A program made the position numbers and the translations under genes. The notes beneath the pieces are model-generated. The model saw only the letters and a program-made list of their open reading frames with translations, was not told where the DNA came from and searched no databases. From positions 186,001 through 250,000 of the forward strand of contig NZ_SMLB01000001.1 in assembly GCF_004349105.1 (NCBI RefSeq): a stretch of 64,000 bases of DNA, in the 5' to 3' direction. How positions within the stretch are numbered: position 1 is the first letter of the stretch; every line of letters begins with the position of its first letter. Positions 7,326 through 17,579 of the stretch are shown piece after piece. The DNA is from Jiangella aurantiaca (GTDB lineage Bacteria; Actinomycetota; Actinomycetes; Jiangellales; Jiangellaceae).

Positions 7326-10300
7326 ATGCGTAATCGGCTCGACGAAGCCAAGTCCGAGCTCCTCGCGAAGGCCGCGCTGGTCGGCGACCGCGGGAGCCGC
7401 GACCAGGACGAGGCCTTCCTTCGCCGGTACTACCGGCACGTCGCCGCCGAGGACCTGGTCGACCGCGACGTCGTCGACGTGTACGGGGTCGCCGCCTCCC
7501 ACCGCCGCTCGGCCCAGCTCCGCCCGCAGGGCACCGCCGTCGTCAACGTTTACACGCCCACCATCGACGAGCACGGCTGGGCGTCCGGGCACACCATCGT
7601 CGAGGTCGTCATCGACGACATGCCGTTCCTGGTCGACTCCGTCACCATGGCGCTGTCCGAGCACGACCACACGCTCCGCCTCGTCGTGCACCCGCAGCTG
7701 GTGGTCCGCCGCGACATCACCGGCCAGCTGGTCGAGGTGCTCGACCTCAACGAGAACGACCCTCGCCGCGACCCCGACACCATCGTCGAGTCGTGGATGC
7801 ACGTCGAGATCGACCGCACCGACGACCCTGACGACCAGGCCGCCATCGAGCGGATGCTGCGCGACGTGCTCCGCGACGTCCGCGAGGCGGTCGAGGACTG
7901 GCCGCGCATGCGCCAGCGAGCCATCGACATCGCCGAGGAGCTGGAGCAGCCGCCGTCGTCGATCAAGTCGCCTGAGGCCGAGGAGGCCCGCGAGCTGCTG
8001 CGCTGGCTGGCCGACGATCACTTCACGTTCCTCGGCTACCGCGAGTACCAGCTCGACGTGGTCGAGGGCGAGGACGTGTTGCGTGCGGTCACCGGCACGG
8101 GCCTGGGCATCCTGCGCTCCGACCAGGACCTCTCCGGCTCGTTCGGCAAGCTGCCGCGTGAGGTGCGGGCCAAGGCGCGCGAGAAGCAGCTGCTGATCCT
8201 GACCAAGGCCAACTCGAAGGCGACGGTGCACCGCCCGGCCTACCTCGACTACGTCGGGGTGAAGTCGTTCGACGAGGCCGGCGAGGTGGTCGGCGAGCGG
8301 CGCTTCCTGGGCCTGTTCACGTCGGCGGCGTACACCGAGAGCGTCCTGCGCATCCCGGTGCTGCGGCGCAAGGTCTCCGAGGTCATCGAACAGGCCGGGT
8401 TCGCGCCGTCCGGGCACTCCGGCAAGGACCTGCTGCGGGTGCTCGAGACGTACCCGCGCGACGAGCTGTTCCAGATCCCGGTCGAGGAGCTGCTGCCCAC
8501 CGCGCTCGCCGTCGTACACCTGCAGGAACGCCGTCACCTGCGCATGTTCATCCGGCGCGACGACTACGGCCGGTACCTCTCGTTCCTGGTCTACCTGCCG
8601 CGCGACCGGTACAACACCGACGTGCGCGAGCGCATCCAGCGCCTCCTGCTGGCCGCCACCGACGGCGTCTCCATCGACTTCACGGCCCGGGTCGGCGAGT
8701 CTGCCCTGGCCCGGCTGCACTTCGTGGTCCGCATGAAGCGCGACCAGGGTCTGCCGGAGATCGACGTCGCGGCGCTGGAGAAGCAGCTGGTGGGCGCCAC
8801 CCGGTCGTGGGGCGACGAGCTGTCCGACGCGCTGGCCGAGCAGGTCGGCGAGGAGGGCGCGGCGAAGCTGCTGCGGCGCTACCGCCAGGGCTTCCCCGAG
8901 GGCTACAAGGCCGACTTCCCGGCGCGGACGGCGGTGGCCGACGTCCGCCGCCTGGAGGAGCTGCCCGCCGCGAACGGCCTGGGCATGAACCTCTATCAGC
9001 CGGTCGGCGGGCTCGCCACCGACCGCCGGTTCAAGATCTACCGCACGGGCAGGCCCATCTCGCTGACCCAGGTGCTGCCGATCCTGTCGCGCATGGGCGT
9101 CGAGGTCGTCGACGAGCGGCCGTACGAGATCGTCCGGCGCGGCCCCGACGGTGAGTCGACGGCGTACATCTACGACTTCGGGCTGCGCTACCGCGGGCTG
9201 CGCGCCACCGACGCCGACCGCCTCAAGGTGCTGTTCCAAGAGGCGTTCGCCGCGGTGTGGCGGGGCGACGCCGAGAGCGACGGGTTCAACGCGCTGGTGC
9301 CGCAGGCCGGACTGTCGTGGCGGCAGGCGTCGATCCTGCGCGCGTACGCCAAGTACCTGCGCCAGACCGGCACGACGTTCAGCCAGAACTACCTCGAGGA
9401 GGCGCTGTCCGGCCACGTCGAGGTGGCGCGCATGCTCGTCGACCTGTTCGAGATCCGGTTCGACCCCGACCGCTACGGCGACGACGACACCGGTCGCGCG
9501 GCCCGGCAGTCGGCGGCCGAGCAGCTCACCGAGCGCATCGGCGAGGCCCTCGACCAGGTCGCCAGCCTCGACCAGGACCGCATCCTGCGCTCGTTCCTGC
9601 GGCTGGTCAACGCCACGCTGCGGACCAGCTACTACCGCGCCAGCGTCGGCGGTCCGCAGACGGTGACCAGCTTCAAGCTGGACTCCCGGTCGCTGCCGGA
9701 CCTGCCCGACCCGAAGCCGATGTACGAGATCTGGGTCTACTCGCCCCGGGTCGAGGGCGTCCACCTGCGCTTCGGCGCCGTCGCCCGCGGCGGCCTGCGC
9801 TGGTCCGACCGGCGCGAGGATTTCCGCACCGAGATCCTCGGCCTGGTCAAGGCGCAAGCGGTGAAGAACTCCGTCATCGTGCCAGTCGGCGCTAAGGGCG
9901 GCTTCGTCGGCAAGCTGCTGCCCGATCCCGCCGTCGACCGCGAGGCGTGGCTGGCCGAGGGCGTCGAGTGCTACAAGACGTTCATCCGGGCCATACTCGA
10001 CATCACCGACAACCGCGCCGCCGACCGCAGCATCGTCCCGCCGCCGAAGGTGGTCCGGCACGACGGCGACGACCCCTACCTCGTGGTCGCGGCCGACAAG
10101 GGCACCGCGGCGTTCTCCGACATCGCCAACGACGTGTCGAAGGAGTACGGCTTCTGGCTCGGCGACGCGTTCGCGTCCGGCGGGTCGGCCGGCTACGACC
10201 ACAAGGCCATGGGCATCACCGCCCGCGGCGCCTGGGAGTCGGTGCGGCGGCATTTCCGCCAGCTCGGCCGCGACATCCAGGCAGAGGACTTCACCGTCGT

Positions 10301-12203
10301 CGGCATCGGCGACATGTCCGGCGACGTGTTCGGCAACGGCATGCTGCTGTCCGAGCACATCAAGCTGGTGGCCGCGTTCGACCACCGGCACATCTTCCTC
10401 GACCCCGACCCCGACCCCGCGGAGTCCTACGCCGAGCGCCGTCGCCTCTTCGAGCTGCCGCGGTCGAGCTGGAACGACTACGAGCCCAAGCTGATCAGCG
10501 AGGGCGGCGGCGTGTATCCGCGCACCGCCAAGACGATCAAGCTGTCGGCCGAAGCGAAGCTGGCGCTGGGCATCGACCCGTCGGTCGAGACCATGACGCC
10601 GCCGGAGCTGATGCACGCGATCCTCGGCGCCCCCGTCGACCTGCTGTGGAACGGCGGCATCGGCACCTACGTCAAGGCGTCGACGGAGTCGCACGGCGAG
10701 GTGGGCGACAAGGCCAACGACGCCATCCGCATCGATGCCGGCGACCTGCGCTGCCGGGTGGTCGGTGAAGGTGGCAACCTCGGCCTCACCCAGCGCGGCC
10801 GCATCGAGTTCGCCCAGGCCGGCGGCCGGGTGAACACCGACGCCATCGACAACTCCGCCGGCGTCGACACCTCCGACCACGAGGTCAACATCAAGATCCT
10901 GCTCGACGGCATCGTGCGGGCCGGCGACCTCACCGAGAAGCAGCGCAACGAGCTGCTGGCCGAGATGACTGACGAGATCGCCGAGCTGGTGCTGGCGCAC
11001 AACTACGGGCAGAACATCGCGCTGGCCAACGGCGTCCACCAGGCGGCGAACCTGGCCCACGTCCACCGGTCCTACCTCGCCAAGCTGGAGGGCCAAGGCA
11101 AGCTCGACCGCGCGCTGGAGGCGCTGCCGACGGACCGGCAGCTGGCCGAGCGGATGGCCGCCGGTAAGGGGCTGACCAGCCCGGAGCTGTCCGTCGTGCT
11201 CGCCTACACGAAGAACCTCATGTACGAAGAGCTGCTGGCCAGCGCCATGCCCGACGACCCGTACCTCGGCGCCGCGCTGCACGCGTACTTCCCGAGTGCG
11301 CTGCGCGACCGCTACGGCGAGGCCATCGACGACCACCCGCTGCGCCGCGAGATCATCACGAACGTCGTGGTCAACGAGCTGGTGAACACCGCCGGCACGA
11401 CGTTCGCATACCGGCTGGGCATGGAGACCGGCGGGACGGTCGAGGACCTCGCCCGCGCGCACATCGTCGGCGGCGTGGTCTTCCAGATCCCGGAGCTCAT
11501 GACCGCCATCAAGGAGCTGGACAACGTCGTGCCGTTCGACGTCCAGACCCGCATGCGGCTGGAGGGGCGGACGATCACCGAGCGGGCCACCCGATGGCTC
11601 ACCGTCAACCGCCGGCCACCCATCGACATCGCCTGGCAGATCGGATTCTTCGAGGAGCCGATCGCCCGGCTGCTGGTGGCGCTGCCCGACGTCCTGTCCG
11701 GCCGCGAGCTCGACCTCTACCACGAGCGGCTGCAGTCGCTGACGTCCGACGGCGTGCCGGAGCCGCTGGCCAACCGGGTGGCCGTGCTGCCGCCGGCCTA
11801 CGCCGGGCTCGGCATGGTCGAGAACTCGCTGGCCACCGGCACCGACCTGCTCGAGGTCGCCCGGGTGCACTTCACTCTGGGCGCGTTCCTCGAGCTGGGC
11901 CGGCTGCTGGAGCGGATCATCTCGCTGCCGCGGCGCGACCGCTGGCAGACGATGGCCCGCGCCGCCCTTCGCGACGACCTCCACGCCGTGCAGGCGGCGC
12001 TGACCGCGCAGGTCATCCAGCACACGCACGAGGAGGCCGCTCCGCAGGACCGGGTCGAGGCCTGGGCGGCGCAGGACGAGGTCGTCGTCGCCCGGACCCA
12101 GGGCATGCTCCGCGAGATCGTCGAGGGCGACAGCTTCGACCTCGCCCGGTTGTCGGTCGGCCTCCGCGCCGTCCGCGGCCTGCTCCGCCCCGACGCGACG
12201 TAG
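7326..12203 (+). CDS. gdh: NAD-specific glutamate dehydrogenase, large (~180 kDa) type
   Basis: A 1,625-residue enzyme that interconverts glutamate with 2-oxoglutarate and ammonium using NAD. The length is that of the very large L_180 class known from Streptomyces clavuligerus and mycobacteria. The N-terminal half carries ACT-like regulatory segments (TIVEVVIDDMPFLVDSVTMAL near residue 95, and ELFQIPVEELLPTALAVVHLQERR near 380). The catalytic core lies at about 800-1150: KAQAVKNSVIVPVGAKGGFVGK with the reactive Lys, VVAADKGTAAFSDIAN, the GDMSGDVFGNGML nucleotide-binding loop, and LLWNGGIGTYVKAS. ATG 7326 follows a GG-rich spacer and opens MRNRLDEAKSELL. It is monocistronic. The reverse strand is also open over most of this length, but only as a codon-bias shadow. 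Confidence 0.96.
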   Translation: MRNRLDEAKSELLAKAALVGDRGSRDQDEAFLRRYYRHVAAEDLVDRDVVDVYGVAASHRRSAQLRPQGTAVVNVYTPTIDEHGWASGHTIVEVVIDDMPFLVDSVTMALSEHDHTLRLVVHPQLVVRRDITGQLVEVLDLNENDPRRDPDTIVESWMHVEIDRTDDPDDQAAIERMLRDVLRDVREAVEDWPRMRQRAIDIAEELEQPPSSIKSPEAEEARELLRWLADDHFTFLGYREYQLDVVEGEDVLRAVTGTGLGILRSDQDLSGSFGKLPREVRAKAREKQLLILTKANSKATVHRPAYLDYVGVKSFDEAGEVVGERRFLGLFTSAAYTESVLRIPVLRRKVSEVIEQAGFAPSGHSGKDLLRVLETYPRDELFQIPVEELLPTALAVVHLQERRHLRMFIRRDDYGRYLSFLVYLPRDRYNTDVRERIQRLLLAATDGVSIDFTARVGESALARLHFVVRMKRDQGLPEIDVAALEKQLVGATRSWGDELSDALAEQVGEEGAAKLLRRYRQGFPEGYKADFPARTAVADVRRLEELPAANGLGMNLYQPVGGLATDRRFKIYRTGRPISLTQVLPILSRMGVEVVDERPYEIVRRGPDGESTAYIYDFGLRYRGLRATDADRLKVLFQEAFAAVWRGDAESDGFNALVPQAGLSWRQASILRAYAKYLRQTGTTFSQNYLEEALSGHVEVARMLVDLFEIRFDPDRYGDDDTGRAARQSAAEQLTERIGEALDQVASLDQDRILRSFLRLVNATLRTSYYRASVGGPQTVTSFKLDSRSLPDLPDPKPMYEIWVYSPRVEGVHLRFGAVARGGLRWSDRREDFRTEILGLVKAQAVKNSVIVPVGAKGGFVGKLLPDPAVDREAWLAEGVECYKTFIRAILDITDNRAADRSIVPPPKVVRHDGDDPYLVVAADKGTAAFSDIANDVSKEYGFWLGDAFASGGSAGYDHKAMGITARGAWESVRRHFRQLGRDIQAEDFTVVGIGDMSGDVFGNGMLLSEHIKLVAAFDHRHIFLDPDPDPAESYAERRRLFELPRSSWNDYEPKLISEGGGVYPRTAKTIKLSAEAKLALGIDPSVETMTPPELMHAILGAPVDLLWNGGIGTYVKASTESHGEVGDKANDAIRIDAGDLRCRVVGEGGNLGLTQRGRIEFAQAGGRVNTDAIDNSAGVDTSDHEVNIKILLDGIVRAGDLTEKQRNELLAEMTDEIAELVLAHNYGQNIALANGVHQAANLAHVHRSYLAKLEGQGKLDRALEALPTDRQLAERMAAGKGLTSPELSVVLAYTKNLMYEELLASAMPDDPYLGAALHAYFPSALRDRYGEAIDDHPLRREIITNVVVNELVNTAGTTFAYRLGMETGGTVEDLARAHIVGGVVFQIPELMTAIKELDNVVPFDVQTRMRLEGRTITERATRWLTVNRRPPIDIAWQIGFFEEPIARLLVALPDVLSGRELDLYHERLQSLTSDGVPEPLANRVAVLPPAYAGLGMVENSLATGTDLLEVARVHFTLGAFLELGRLLERIISLPRRDRWQTMARAALRDDLHAVQAALTAQVIQHTHEEAAPQDRVEAWAAQDEVVVARTQGMLREIVEGDSFDLARLSVGLRAVRGLLRPDAT

Positions 12204-12263
12204 GCGGCGGCCACCCACCTGGGCGACCGCCGTCCTCCGTTCGGCCCGTTGTGCAGCTCAGCG

Positions 12264-14531
12264 TCAGCGCGCGGGGGCGAGCTCCGGCTCGTCGGCCCGC
12301 CGGCCGGCACCGTCCACGTCGGCCAGGTACACTTCCGGCCGGCCCTCGACGTGCAGTTGCGGCAGCCGGCGCTCCAGCCAGGCCGGCAGCCACCAGTTGG
12401 CCCGGCCGAGCAGGTGCATGACCGCCGGGACGAGCAGCATCCGCACGACGGTGGCGTCGACGAGGATCGCGGCGGCCATGCCGACGCCGATGACCTTGAG
12501 GAACACCTCCGGGCTCGGGATGAACGCCGCGAACACCGCCACCATGATCGCCGCCGCGGCAGTGATGACCCGGCCGGTGCCGGCCAGCCCCTCGACTATG
12601 GCGCGGGCGTTGTCGCCGGTCCGCGTCCACGCCTCGCGCATGCGGCTGATGAGGAACACCTCATAGTCCATCGAGAGCCCGAACAGCACCGCGAAGACCA
12701 GCACGGGGATGAACGCCGGCATCGGCGTCTCGGTGTCGATGCCGATCAGCTGGCCGGCCCAGCCGCCCTCCAGCACCAGCGCGACCACGCCGTAGGCGGC
12801 GGCGACGGAGAGCAGGTTCATCAGCGCGGCGGTGATCGGGATGACGATGCTGCGGAACGACACCAGCAGCAACAGCATCGACAGCGCCACCACGCCGCCG
12901 ATCAGGAGGGGCAGCCGCTCGGCCGTGTTCTCCGTCGAGTCGATGGACGTGGCCGTGACGCCGCCGACGTGCACCTCGACGCCGGCGCCAGGGAGGACGT
13001 CGTCGCGCAGGGCGTGGACGAGGTCCTCGGTGGCGGCGTCCTGCGGGCCGGTCGTCGGCAGGACGGTGAGCAGTGCGGCGTCGCCGGCCTCGTTGACGAC
13101 CGGAGGCATCACGGCGGCGACCCCCGGTGTGGCCGCGACCGCCTCGCCCAGCGCCGGCAGCGCGTCGGCGTCACGCGGCGACTCCAGGTCCGCGACCAGC
13201 AGCAGCGGGCCGTTGGCGCCGGCGCCGAAGCCCTCGGACAGCAGGTCGTAGGCCTGCCGCGACGAGCGGTCCTCCTCGTTGTTGCCCGCGTCGGGGAAGC
13301 CGAACCGGACGCCGAGGAACGGCGCCGCCAGCGCCAGCAGCAACCCGACGCCGACCACCGTCGCGACGATGCTGTGCCGGTCGACCAGCCGGCCCCAGCG
13401 CAGCCAGGTCCGCGACGGCTCGACGTGCCCGCCCGCGGCCAGCTGCGCCGTCCTCCGGCGGCCCAGCGGCAGCCGCAGCCGGTCGACCCACGTCCCGAAG
13501 AAGCCGAGCAGCGCGGGGAACAGCGTCGCGGCCGCCGCCATGACGACGAGGACGGCGACGATCGTCACCAGCGAGGCGCCCTGCATGAACGACAGGCCCA
13601 TGGCGAACAGGCCGAGCATGCTCACCATGACGGTGCTTCCGGCGACCATGACCGCTCGGCCGGCGGTGTCCAGCGTCGCGACGGTGGCCCGCTCGGGGTC
13701 GAGCCCGGCGGCGCGCCACTCGCGGAACCGCGTGACCATGAGCAGCACGTAGTCGATGCCCAGCGCGATGCCCATCATCGTCGCCAGGGCGGTCGACCAG
13801 TCCGGGACGTCGACCACCGCGGCGACGAGCCCGGTGAGCAGGCCGCTGAGCGCCAGCCCGGCGACCGCGACGACGAGCGGCAATCCGGCGGCCACCACCG
13901 TGCCGAACGTGATCAGCAGGATCACCGCGGCGGCCGCCATGCCGATCGCCTCGGAGCCGATCTCGCCCTGCTCGGCAAGCGCGACGGTCTGCCCGCCGAG
14001 AGCGATCTCCAGGCCGGGCCGCTCCGCGGCGTCGGCCAGCGCCATCAGTTCCTCGGTCTCCTCGACCGGCATGTCGTCGGGCAGGACGACGTCGAGGTTG
14101 ACGGTCGCGACGAGGATGTCGCCGTCCTCGCTGATGCCGCCCGGCGTCGTGTACGGGTCGTCGACGGTGACGACGTGCGGCTGGGTGCGCAGCTGGTCGA
14201 GCAGCGCGGTCACGTCGGCCTGGACCGCGGGGTCGGCGACCCCGCCCTCAGCGCGCACGACGACGTCGATGGTGTCGCCGGACTGCGCCGGGAAGCGCTC
14301 TTCCAGCAGGTCCTGCGCCTGACGCGAGTCGGAGCCCGGCGCGGAGTAGTCGGCGGTGAAGTCACCGGAGAAGGCCGCCGACAGCCCGAACGCGGCCGCG
14401 ATGGCCAGTACCCAGGCGGCGACCACGCGGCCGCGGCGGCGATAGGAGGCGCCGGCCAGCCGGCCGAGCACGCCAGGTCGTGGGAGAGCGGCGGCGGTCC
14501 GCTCTCCGTCGGTGGTCGTGGACTCGTTCAT
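12264..14531 (-). CDS. MMPL/RND family transporter
   Basis: A 755-residue inner-membrane exporter of the MMPL type, driven by the proton gradient and typically moving lipids, siderophores or drugs. The architecture is a duplicated one. A first TM near residue 30 is followed by an extracytoplasmic loop, then five TMs (about 165-345) with the sequence TMMGIALGIDYVLLMVTRFREW. A second loop precedes another TM bundle (about 510-720) with FAVLFGLSMDYEVFLISRMREAW. The paired GxDY/SMDYE motifs carry the proton-relay Asp residues. ATG 14531 has a GAGGGGCAGG site upstream. The gene diverges from a TetR regulator across a palindrome, which suggests substrate-induced export. The substrate cannot be told. 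Confidence 0.93.
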   Translation of the reverse strand: MNESTTTDGERTAAALPRPGVLGRLAGASYRRRGRVVAAWVLAIAAAFGLSAAFSGDFTADYSAPGSDSRQAQDLLEERFPAQSGDTIDVVVRAEGGVADPAVQADVTALLDQLRTQPHVVTVDDPYTTPGGISEDGDILVATVNLDVVLPDDMPVEETEELMALADAAERPGLEIALGGQTVALAEQGEIGSEAIGMAAAAVILLITFGTVVAAGLPLVVAVAGLALSGLLTGLVAAVVDVPDWSTALATMMGIALGIDYVLLMVTRFREWRAAGLDPERATVATLDTAGRAVMVAGSTVMVSMLGLFAMGLSFMQGASLVTIVAVLVVMAAAATLFPALLGFFGTWVDRLRLPLGRRRTAQLAAGGHVEPSRTWLRWGRLVDRHSIVATVVGVGLLLALAAPFLGVRFGFPDAGNNEEDRSSRQAYDLLSEGFGAGANGPLLLVADLESPRDADALPALGEAVAATPGVAAVMPPVVNEAGDAALLTVLPTTGPQDAATEDLVHALRDDVLPGAGVEVHVGGVTATSIDSTENTAERLPLLIGGVVALSMLLLLVSFRSIVIPITAALMNLLSVAAAYGVVALVLEGGWAGQLIGIDTETPMPAFIPVLVFAVLFGLSMDYEVFLISRMREAWTRTGDNARAIVEGLAGTGRVITAAAAIMVAVFAAFIPSPEVFLKVIGVGMAAAILVDATVVRMLLVPAVMHLLGRANWWLPAWLERRLPQLHVEGRPEVYLADVDGAGRRADEPELAPAR

Positions 14532-14548
14532 CGTCCTGCCCCTCGATG

Positions 14549-14588
14549 CGTTACGTGACGTTACGTCAGCACTGTTATGCGTCATAAC
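14549..14588. promoter_or_regulatory. Probable TetR operator between MMPL and TetR genes
   Basis: A palindrome GTTATGCGTCATAAC (14574-14588; 6-bp arms, 3-bp centre) lies in the divergent gap. Next to it is a direct repeat of the hexamer TTACGT at about 14551 and 14561. Both fit sites for the adjacent TetR-type protein, which would repress both genes until its ligand binds. No clean -35/-10 pair can be assigned. Confidence 0.5.
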
Positions 14589-14684
14589 AAACACGATGGA
14601 GCTAAACTTGTCAAGAGACTTCACGTCTGTGACGATGCTTCACGCATTGCCGCCATCAGGACGAACACAAGGAGGTGGGCGCAG

Positions 14685-15473
14685 GTGGTAGGCCAGAACC
14701 CGGAACCCGGCGCCGAGCCGGAACGGCCGCCTTCCCGGCGAGAACGCGCTCGCGCCGCGACCGTCGACGAGATCAAGCAGACCGCGATGGGGCTGATGCG
14801 CGAGCAGGGCACCACCGACTTCCGGTTCTCCGACATCGCCCGGCTCATGGGCATGACGGCGCCGGCCCTGTATCGCTACTTCGCCGACCGCGACGAGCTG
14901 CTCACCGGCCTCATCGTCGACGCCTACGACGACCTCGGCGAGGCCGTCGCGGAGGCCCGCGACAAGGTCCCGCTCGACGACCCCGGCGCCCGCTTCGTCG
15001 CCGTCGCAGAGTCGTACCGGCGCTGGGCCCGGGAGGAGCCGGTGAGGTTCGCGCTGATCTTCGGGCTGCCCGTCCCGGGCTACCAGGCGCCCGAGGAGGG
15101 GCCGACGACAGAGGCCGCCCGGCGCGCGATGGCGCAGCTCAAGGCGCTGTTCTACGAGGCGGCTCAAGCGGGCGTGCTTCGGCCGCCGCAGCTGCACGAC
15201 GACGACGGCGTCATCGCCGGACTGCTGGCCGAGCACCATGAGCCGACGGAATCACCCGCGATCGACGGCCCGCCGATCCCGCCGGAGACGTTCCAGGCCA
15301 TGCTGTTCTGCTGGTCCAACGTGCACGGCTTCGCCGGTCTGGAGGCCTACGGTCACCTCGAGTGGATGCCGCAGGAGCTGCGCGACGCGATCTTCGAGTC
15401 CAGCATCCGCCAGGTCGCCGAGGTCGCCGGCCTGCCCGAGCCGCTGGCCGCGGGTCCGTCCCGCGAGGACTGA
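14685..15473 (+). CDS. TetR family transcriptional regulator
   Basis: A 262-residue one-component repressor. The N-terminal HTH is at about residues 20-80: RRERARAATVDEIKQTAMGLMREQGTTDF, then FSDIARLMGMTAPALYRYFADRDELLTGLI, the standard TetR tri-helix with the YRYF recognition helix. The C-terminal part contains YRRWAREEPVRFALIFGLPVPGY, typical of the TetR_C_33/WHG-type ligand domain. GTG 14685 is chosen because AAGGAGG sits 9-10 bases upstream; the frame stays open further back without a ribosome site. It diverges from the MMPL exporter across a palindromic site and most likely controls it and itself. Confidence 0.9.
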   Translation: MVGQNPEPGAEPERPPSRRERARAATVDEIKQTAMGLMREQGTTDFRFSDIARLMGMTAPALYRYFADRDELLTGLIVDAYDDLGEAVAEARDKVPLDDPGARFVAVAESYRRWAREEPVRFALIFGLPVPGYQAPEEGPTTEAARRAMAQLKALFYEAAQAGVLRPPQLHDDDGVIAGLLAEHHEPTESPAIDGPPIPPETFQAMLFCWSNVHGFAGLEAYGHLEWMPQELRDAIFESSIRQVAEVAGLPEPLAAGPSRED

Positions 15474-15583
15474 CGTCAGGCGGCGGGCCTCCGGCCCCGG
15501 GAGCACCCCATTGGGCGTGACCTCGGCCTCGTCGGGCACAGGTATGCGGGCGACCGGCGCCGGAGCGCGTACCCTTGTGCGAC

Positions 15584-16702
15584 GTGGCAGCACGTGACAT
15601 AGACGCCGAGATCGCGGAACTCTCGCAGACCCTGGCCAGCATCGAGAACGTCCTCGAGCCGGAGAAGATGCGGGAGCGCATCACCGACCTCGAGGCGCAC
15701 GCGGCCGCGCCGGACCTGTGGGACGACGTCGAGCAGGCGCAGCAGGTCACGAGCCAGCTGTCGTATCTGCAGGCCGAGCTGCGCAAGGTCACCGAGCTGC
15801 GGCAGCGCATCGAGGACCTCCCCGTCATGGTCGAGCTGGGCCGCGAGGAGAGCGACGCCAGTGCGATGGCCGAGGTCGAGCGCGAGATCGACGACCTCCG
15901 CAAGGTCATCTCCGACCTCGAGATCCGCACGCTGCTGTCCGGCGAGTACGACGAGCGCGAGGCGGTCGTCACGATCCGCTCCGGCGCCGGCGGCGTCGAC
16001 GCCGCGGACTTCGCCGAGATGCTGCTGCGCATGTACCTGCGCTGGGCCGAGCGGCACGGCTACAAGACCGAGGTCCTCGACACCTCCTACGCCGAGGAGG
16101 CCGGCCTGAAGTCGGCGACGTTCGAGGTCAAGGCGCCGTTCGCCTACGGGACGCTGTCCGTCGAGGCGGGCACGCACCGGCTGGTGCGCATCTCGCCGTT
16201 CGACAACCAGGGCCGCCGGCAGACGTCGTTCGCCGCGGTCGAGGTGATCCCGCTGATCGAGACCACCGACCACGTCGACATCCCCGAGACGGACATCCGC
16301 ATCGACGTGTTCCGGTCGTCCGGGCCGGGCGGGCAGAGCGTCAACACCACCGACTCCGCCGTCCGCATCACCCACCTCCCTACCGGCATCGTCGTGTCGA
16401 TGCAGAACGAGAAGTCGCAGATCCAGAACCGCGCCGCCGCCATGCGCGTCCTGCAGTCCCGGCTGCTGCTGCTGCGCCGCGAGGAGGAGCAGGCGCAGAA
16501 GAAGGAGCTGGCCGGCGACGTCAAGGCGTCGTGGGGCGACCAGATGCGCTCGTACGTCCTGCACCCGTACCAGATGGTGAAGGACCTGCGCACCGAGCAC
16601 GAGGTCGGCAACCCGCAGTCGGTGTTCGACGGCCAGATCGACGACTTCCTGGAGGCCGGCATCCGCTGGCGCAAGCAGCAGGAGCAGGCCGAGGCGCAGT
16701 GA
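15584..16702 (+). CDS. prfB: Peptide chain release factor 2
   Basis: A 372-residue class I release factor that reads UGA and UAA stop codons and triggers peptidyl-tRNA hydrolysis on the ribosome. The RF2-specific codon-recognition tripeptide SPF is at about 204-206 ([11 protein letters not shown]) and the catalytic GGQ is at 249-251. The N-terminal coiled coil and the C-terminal domain are complete. GTG 15584 gives the usual actinobacterial N-terminus. A TACCCT hexamer eight bases upstream suggests a leaderless or short-leader transcript. As in other actinobacteria the gene is read in one frame, without the programmed frameshift found in E. coli prfB. It precedes ftsE by 148 bp in the conserved prfB-ftsEX-smpB-ssrA order. 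Confidence 0.97.
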   Translation: MAARDIDAEIAELSQTLASIENVLEPEKMRERITDLEAHAAAPDLWDDVEQAQQVTSQLSYLQAELRKVTELRQRIEDLPVMVELGREESDASAMAEVEREIDDLRKVISDLEIRTLLSGEYDEREAVVTIRSGAGGVDAADFAEMLLRMYLRWAERHGYKTEVLDTSYAEEAGLKSATFEVKAPFAYGTLSVEAGTHRLVRISPFDNQGRRQTSFAAVEVIPLIETTDHVDIPETDIRIDVFRSSGPGGQSVNTTDSAVRITHLPTGIVVSMQNEKSQIQNRAAAMRVLQSRLLLLRREEEQAQKKELAGDVKASWGDQMRSYVLHPYQMVKDLRTEHEVGNPQSVFDGQIDDFLEAGIRWRKQQEQAEAQ

Positions 16703-16778
16703 GCTCTCTGCTGCCGTACGGGAACCTTCGGGGCGCCACGCCGCGTTGGTTCTCCCAGCGTGCGGTCACATCCGGACG

Positions 16779-16784
16779 TACACT
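16779..16784 (+). promoter_or_regulatory. Possible -10 element for ftsEX
   Basis: The 148-bp gap between prfB and ftsE contains a TACACT hexamer (16779-16784), a good actinobacterial -10 match, about 67 bp before the ftsE start. It suggests ftsEX has its own promoter rather than depending on prfB. No clear -35 is seen. Confidence 0.3.
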
Positions 16785-16850
16785 CACAGACGAGCTTCAG
16801 GCGGTCAGGGCCATCGCAGGAGCGTCTGACATCCACATCGGCGAGGCATC

Positions 16851-17540
16851 GTGATCCTTTTCGACAACGTCAGCAAGCTGTACCCGACGCAGAACCAGGC
16901 AGCGCTGGACAGCCTGTCCCTGGAAATCGAGAAGGGCGAGTTCGTCTTCCTCGTCGGTCCGTCCGGCTCCGGCAAGTCCACCTTCCTGCGGCTGACGCTG
17001 CGCGAGGAGAAGCCGACGGCGGGCCGCATCCGCGTCGCCGGCAAGGACCTCCACCGGCTGTCGAACTGGAAGGTCCCGCACCTGCGCCGCCGCATCGGCA
17101 CCGTGTTCCAGGACTTCCGGCTGCTGCCGAACAAGACGGTGTTCGAGAACATCGCGTTCGCGCTGCAGGTCATCGGCAAGCCGCGCCGCCAGATCAACCG
17201 CGACGTCCCCGCCGTCCTCGAGCTCGTCGGGCTGGACGGCAAGGAGGACCGGCTGCCCGACCAGCTCTCCGGTGGTGAGCAGCAGCGGGTCGCCGTCGCG
17301 CGGGCGTTCGTCAACCGGCCGCTGATCCTGCTGGCCGACGAGCCCACCGGCAACCTCGACCCAGCCACCAGCGTCGGCATCATGAAGCTGCTCGACCGCA
17401 TCAACCGCACCGGCACCACCGTCGTCATGGCCACCCACGACCAGTCCATCGTCGACCAGATGCGCAAGCGCGTCATCGAGCTCGAGCACGGCAAGCTGGT
17501 CCGCGACCAGTCGCGCGGCGTCTACGGCTACACCCGCTGA
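16851..17540 (+). CDS. ftsE: Cell division ATP-binding protein FtsE
   Basis: A 229-residue ABC ATPase that pairs with FtsX at the septum and powers activation of cell-wall hydrolases rather than transport. Walker A is GPSGSGKST at about 37-45, the Q-loop is [16 protein letters not shown], the signature is LSGGEQQR near 139, Walker B is LILLADEP near 160 and the switch His is in ATHD near 193. These are FtsE-type sequences (FDNVSKLYP at the start; GNLDPATS after Walker B). GTG 16851 follows a GCGAGG site. FtsX follows 39 bp later in the same operon. Confidence 0.97.
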   Translation: MILFDNVSKLYPTQNQAALDSLSLEIEKGEFVFLVGPSGSGKSTFLRLTLREEKPTAGRIRVAGKDLHRLSNWKVPHLRRRIGTVFQDFRLLPNKTVFENIAFALQVIGKPRRQINRDVPAVLELVGLDGKEDRLPDQLSGGEQQRVAVARAFVNRPLILLADEPTGNLDPATSVGIMKLLDRINRTGTTVVMATHDQSIVDQMRKRVIELEHGKLVRDQSRGVYGYTR

Positions 17541-17579
17541 CGCCGCCCTTCGTCCCGACCCGCCGACCCGGAAGAAACC

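Noticed and set aside
7263-12218. A 1,651-codon open frame on the minus strand
   Set aside because: It is the codon-bias shadow of the glutamate dehydrogenase gene. Its text is low-complexity (runs of Ala, Val, Arg, Gly, Asp) with no family motifs, while the plus strand has all enzyme signatures.
12249-14558. A 769-codon open frame on the plus strand opposite the MMPL gene
   Set aside because: The text is His/Arg/Asp-rich without motifs; the minus strand encodes a clear transporter.
15584-15700. Programmed +1 frameshift in prfB
   Set aside because: No in-frame UGA near codon 25 and no CUU-UGA slip site; the reading frame is continuous.
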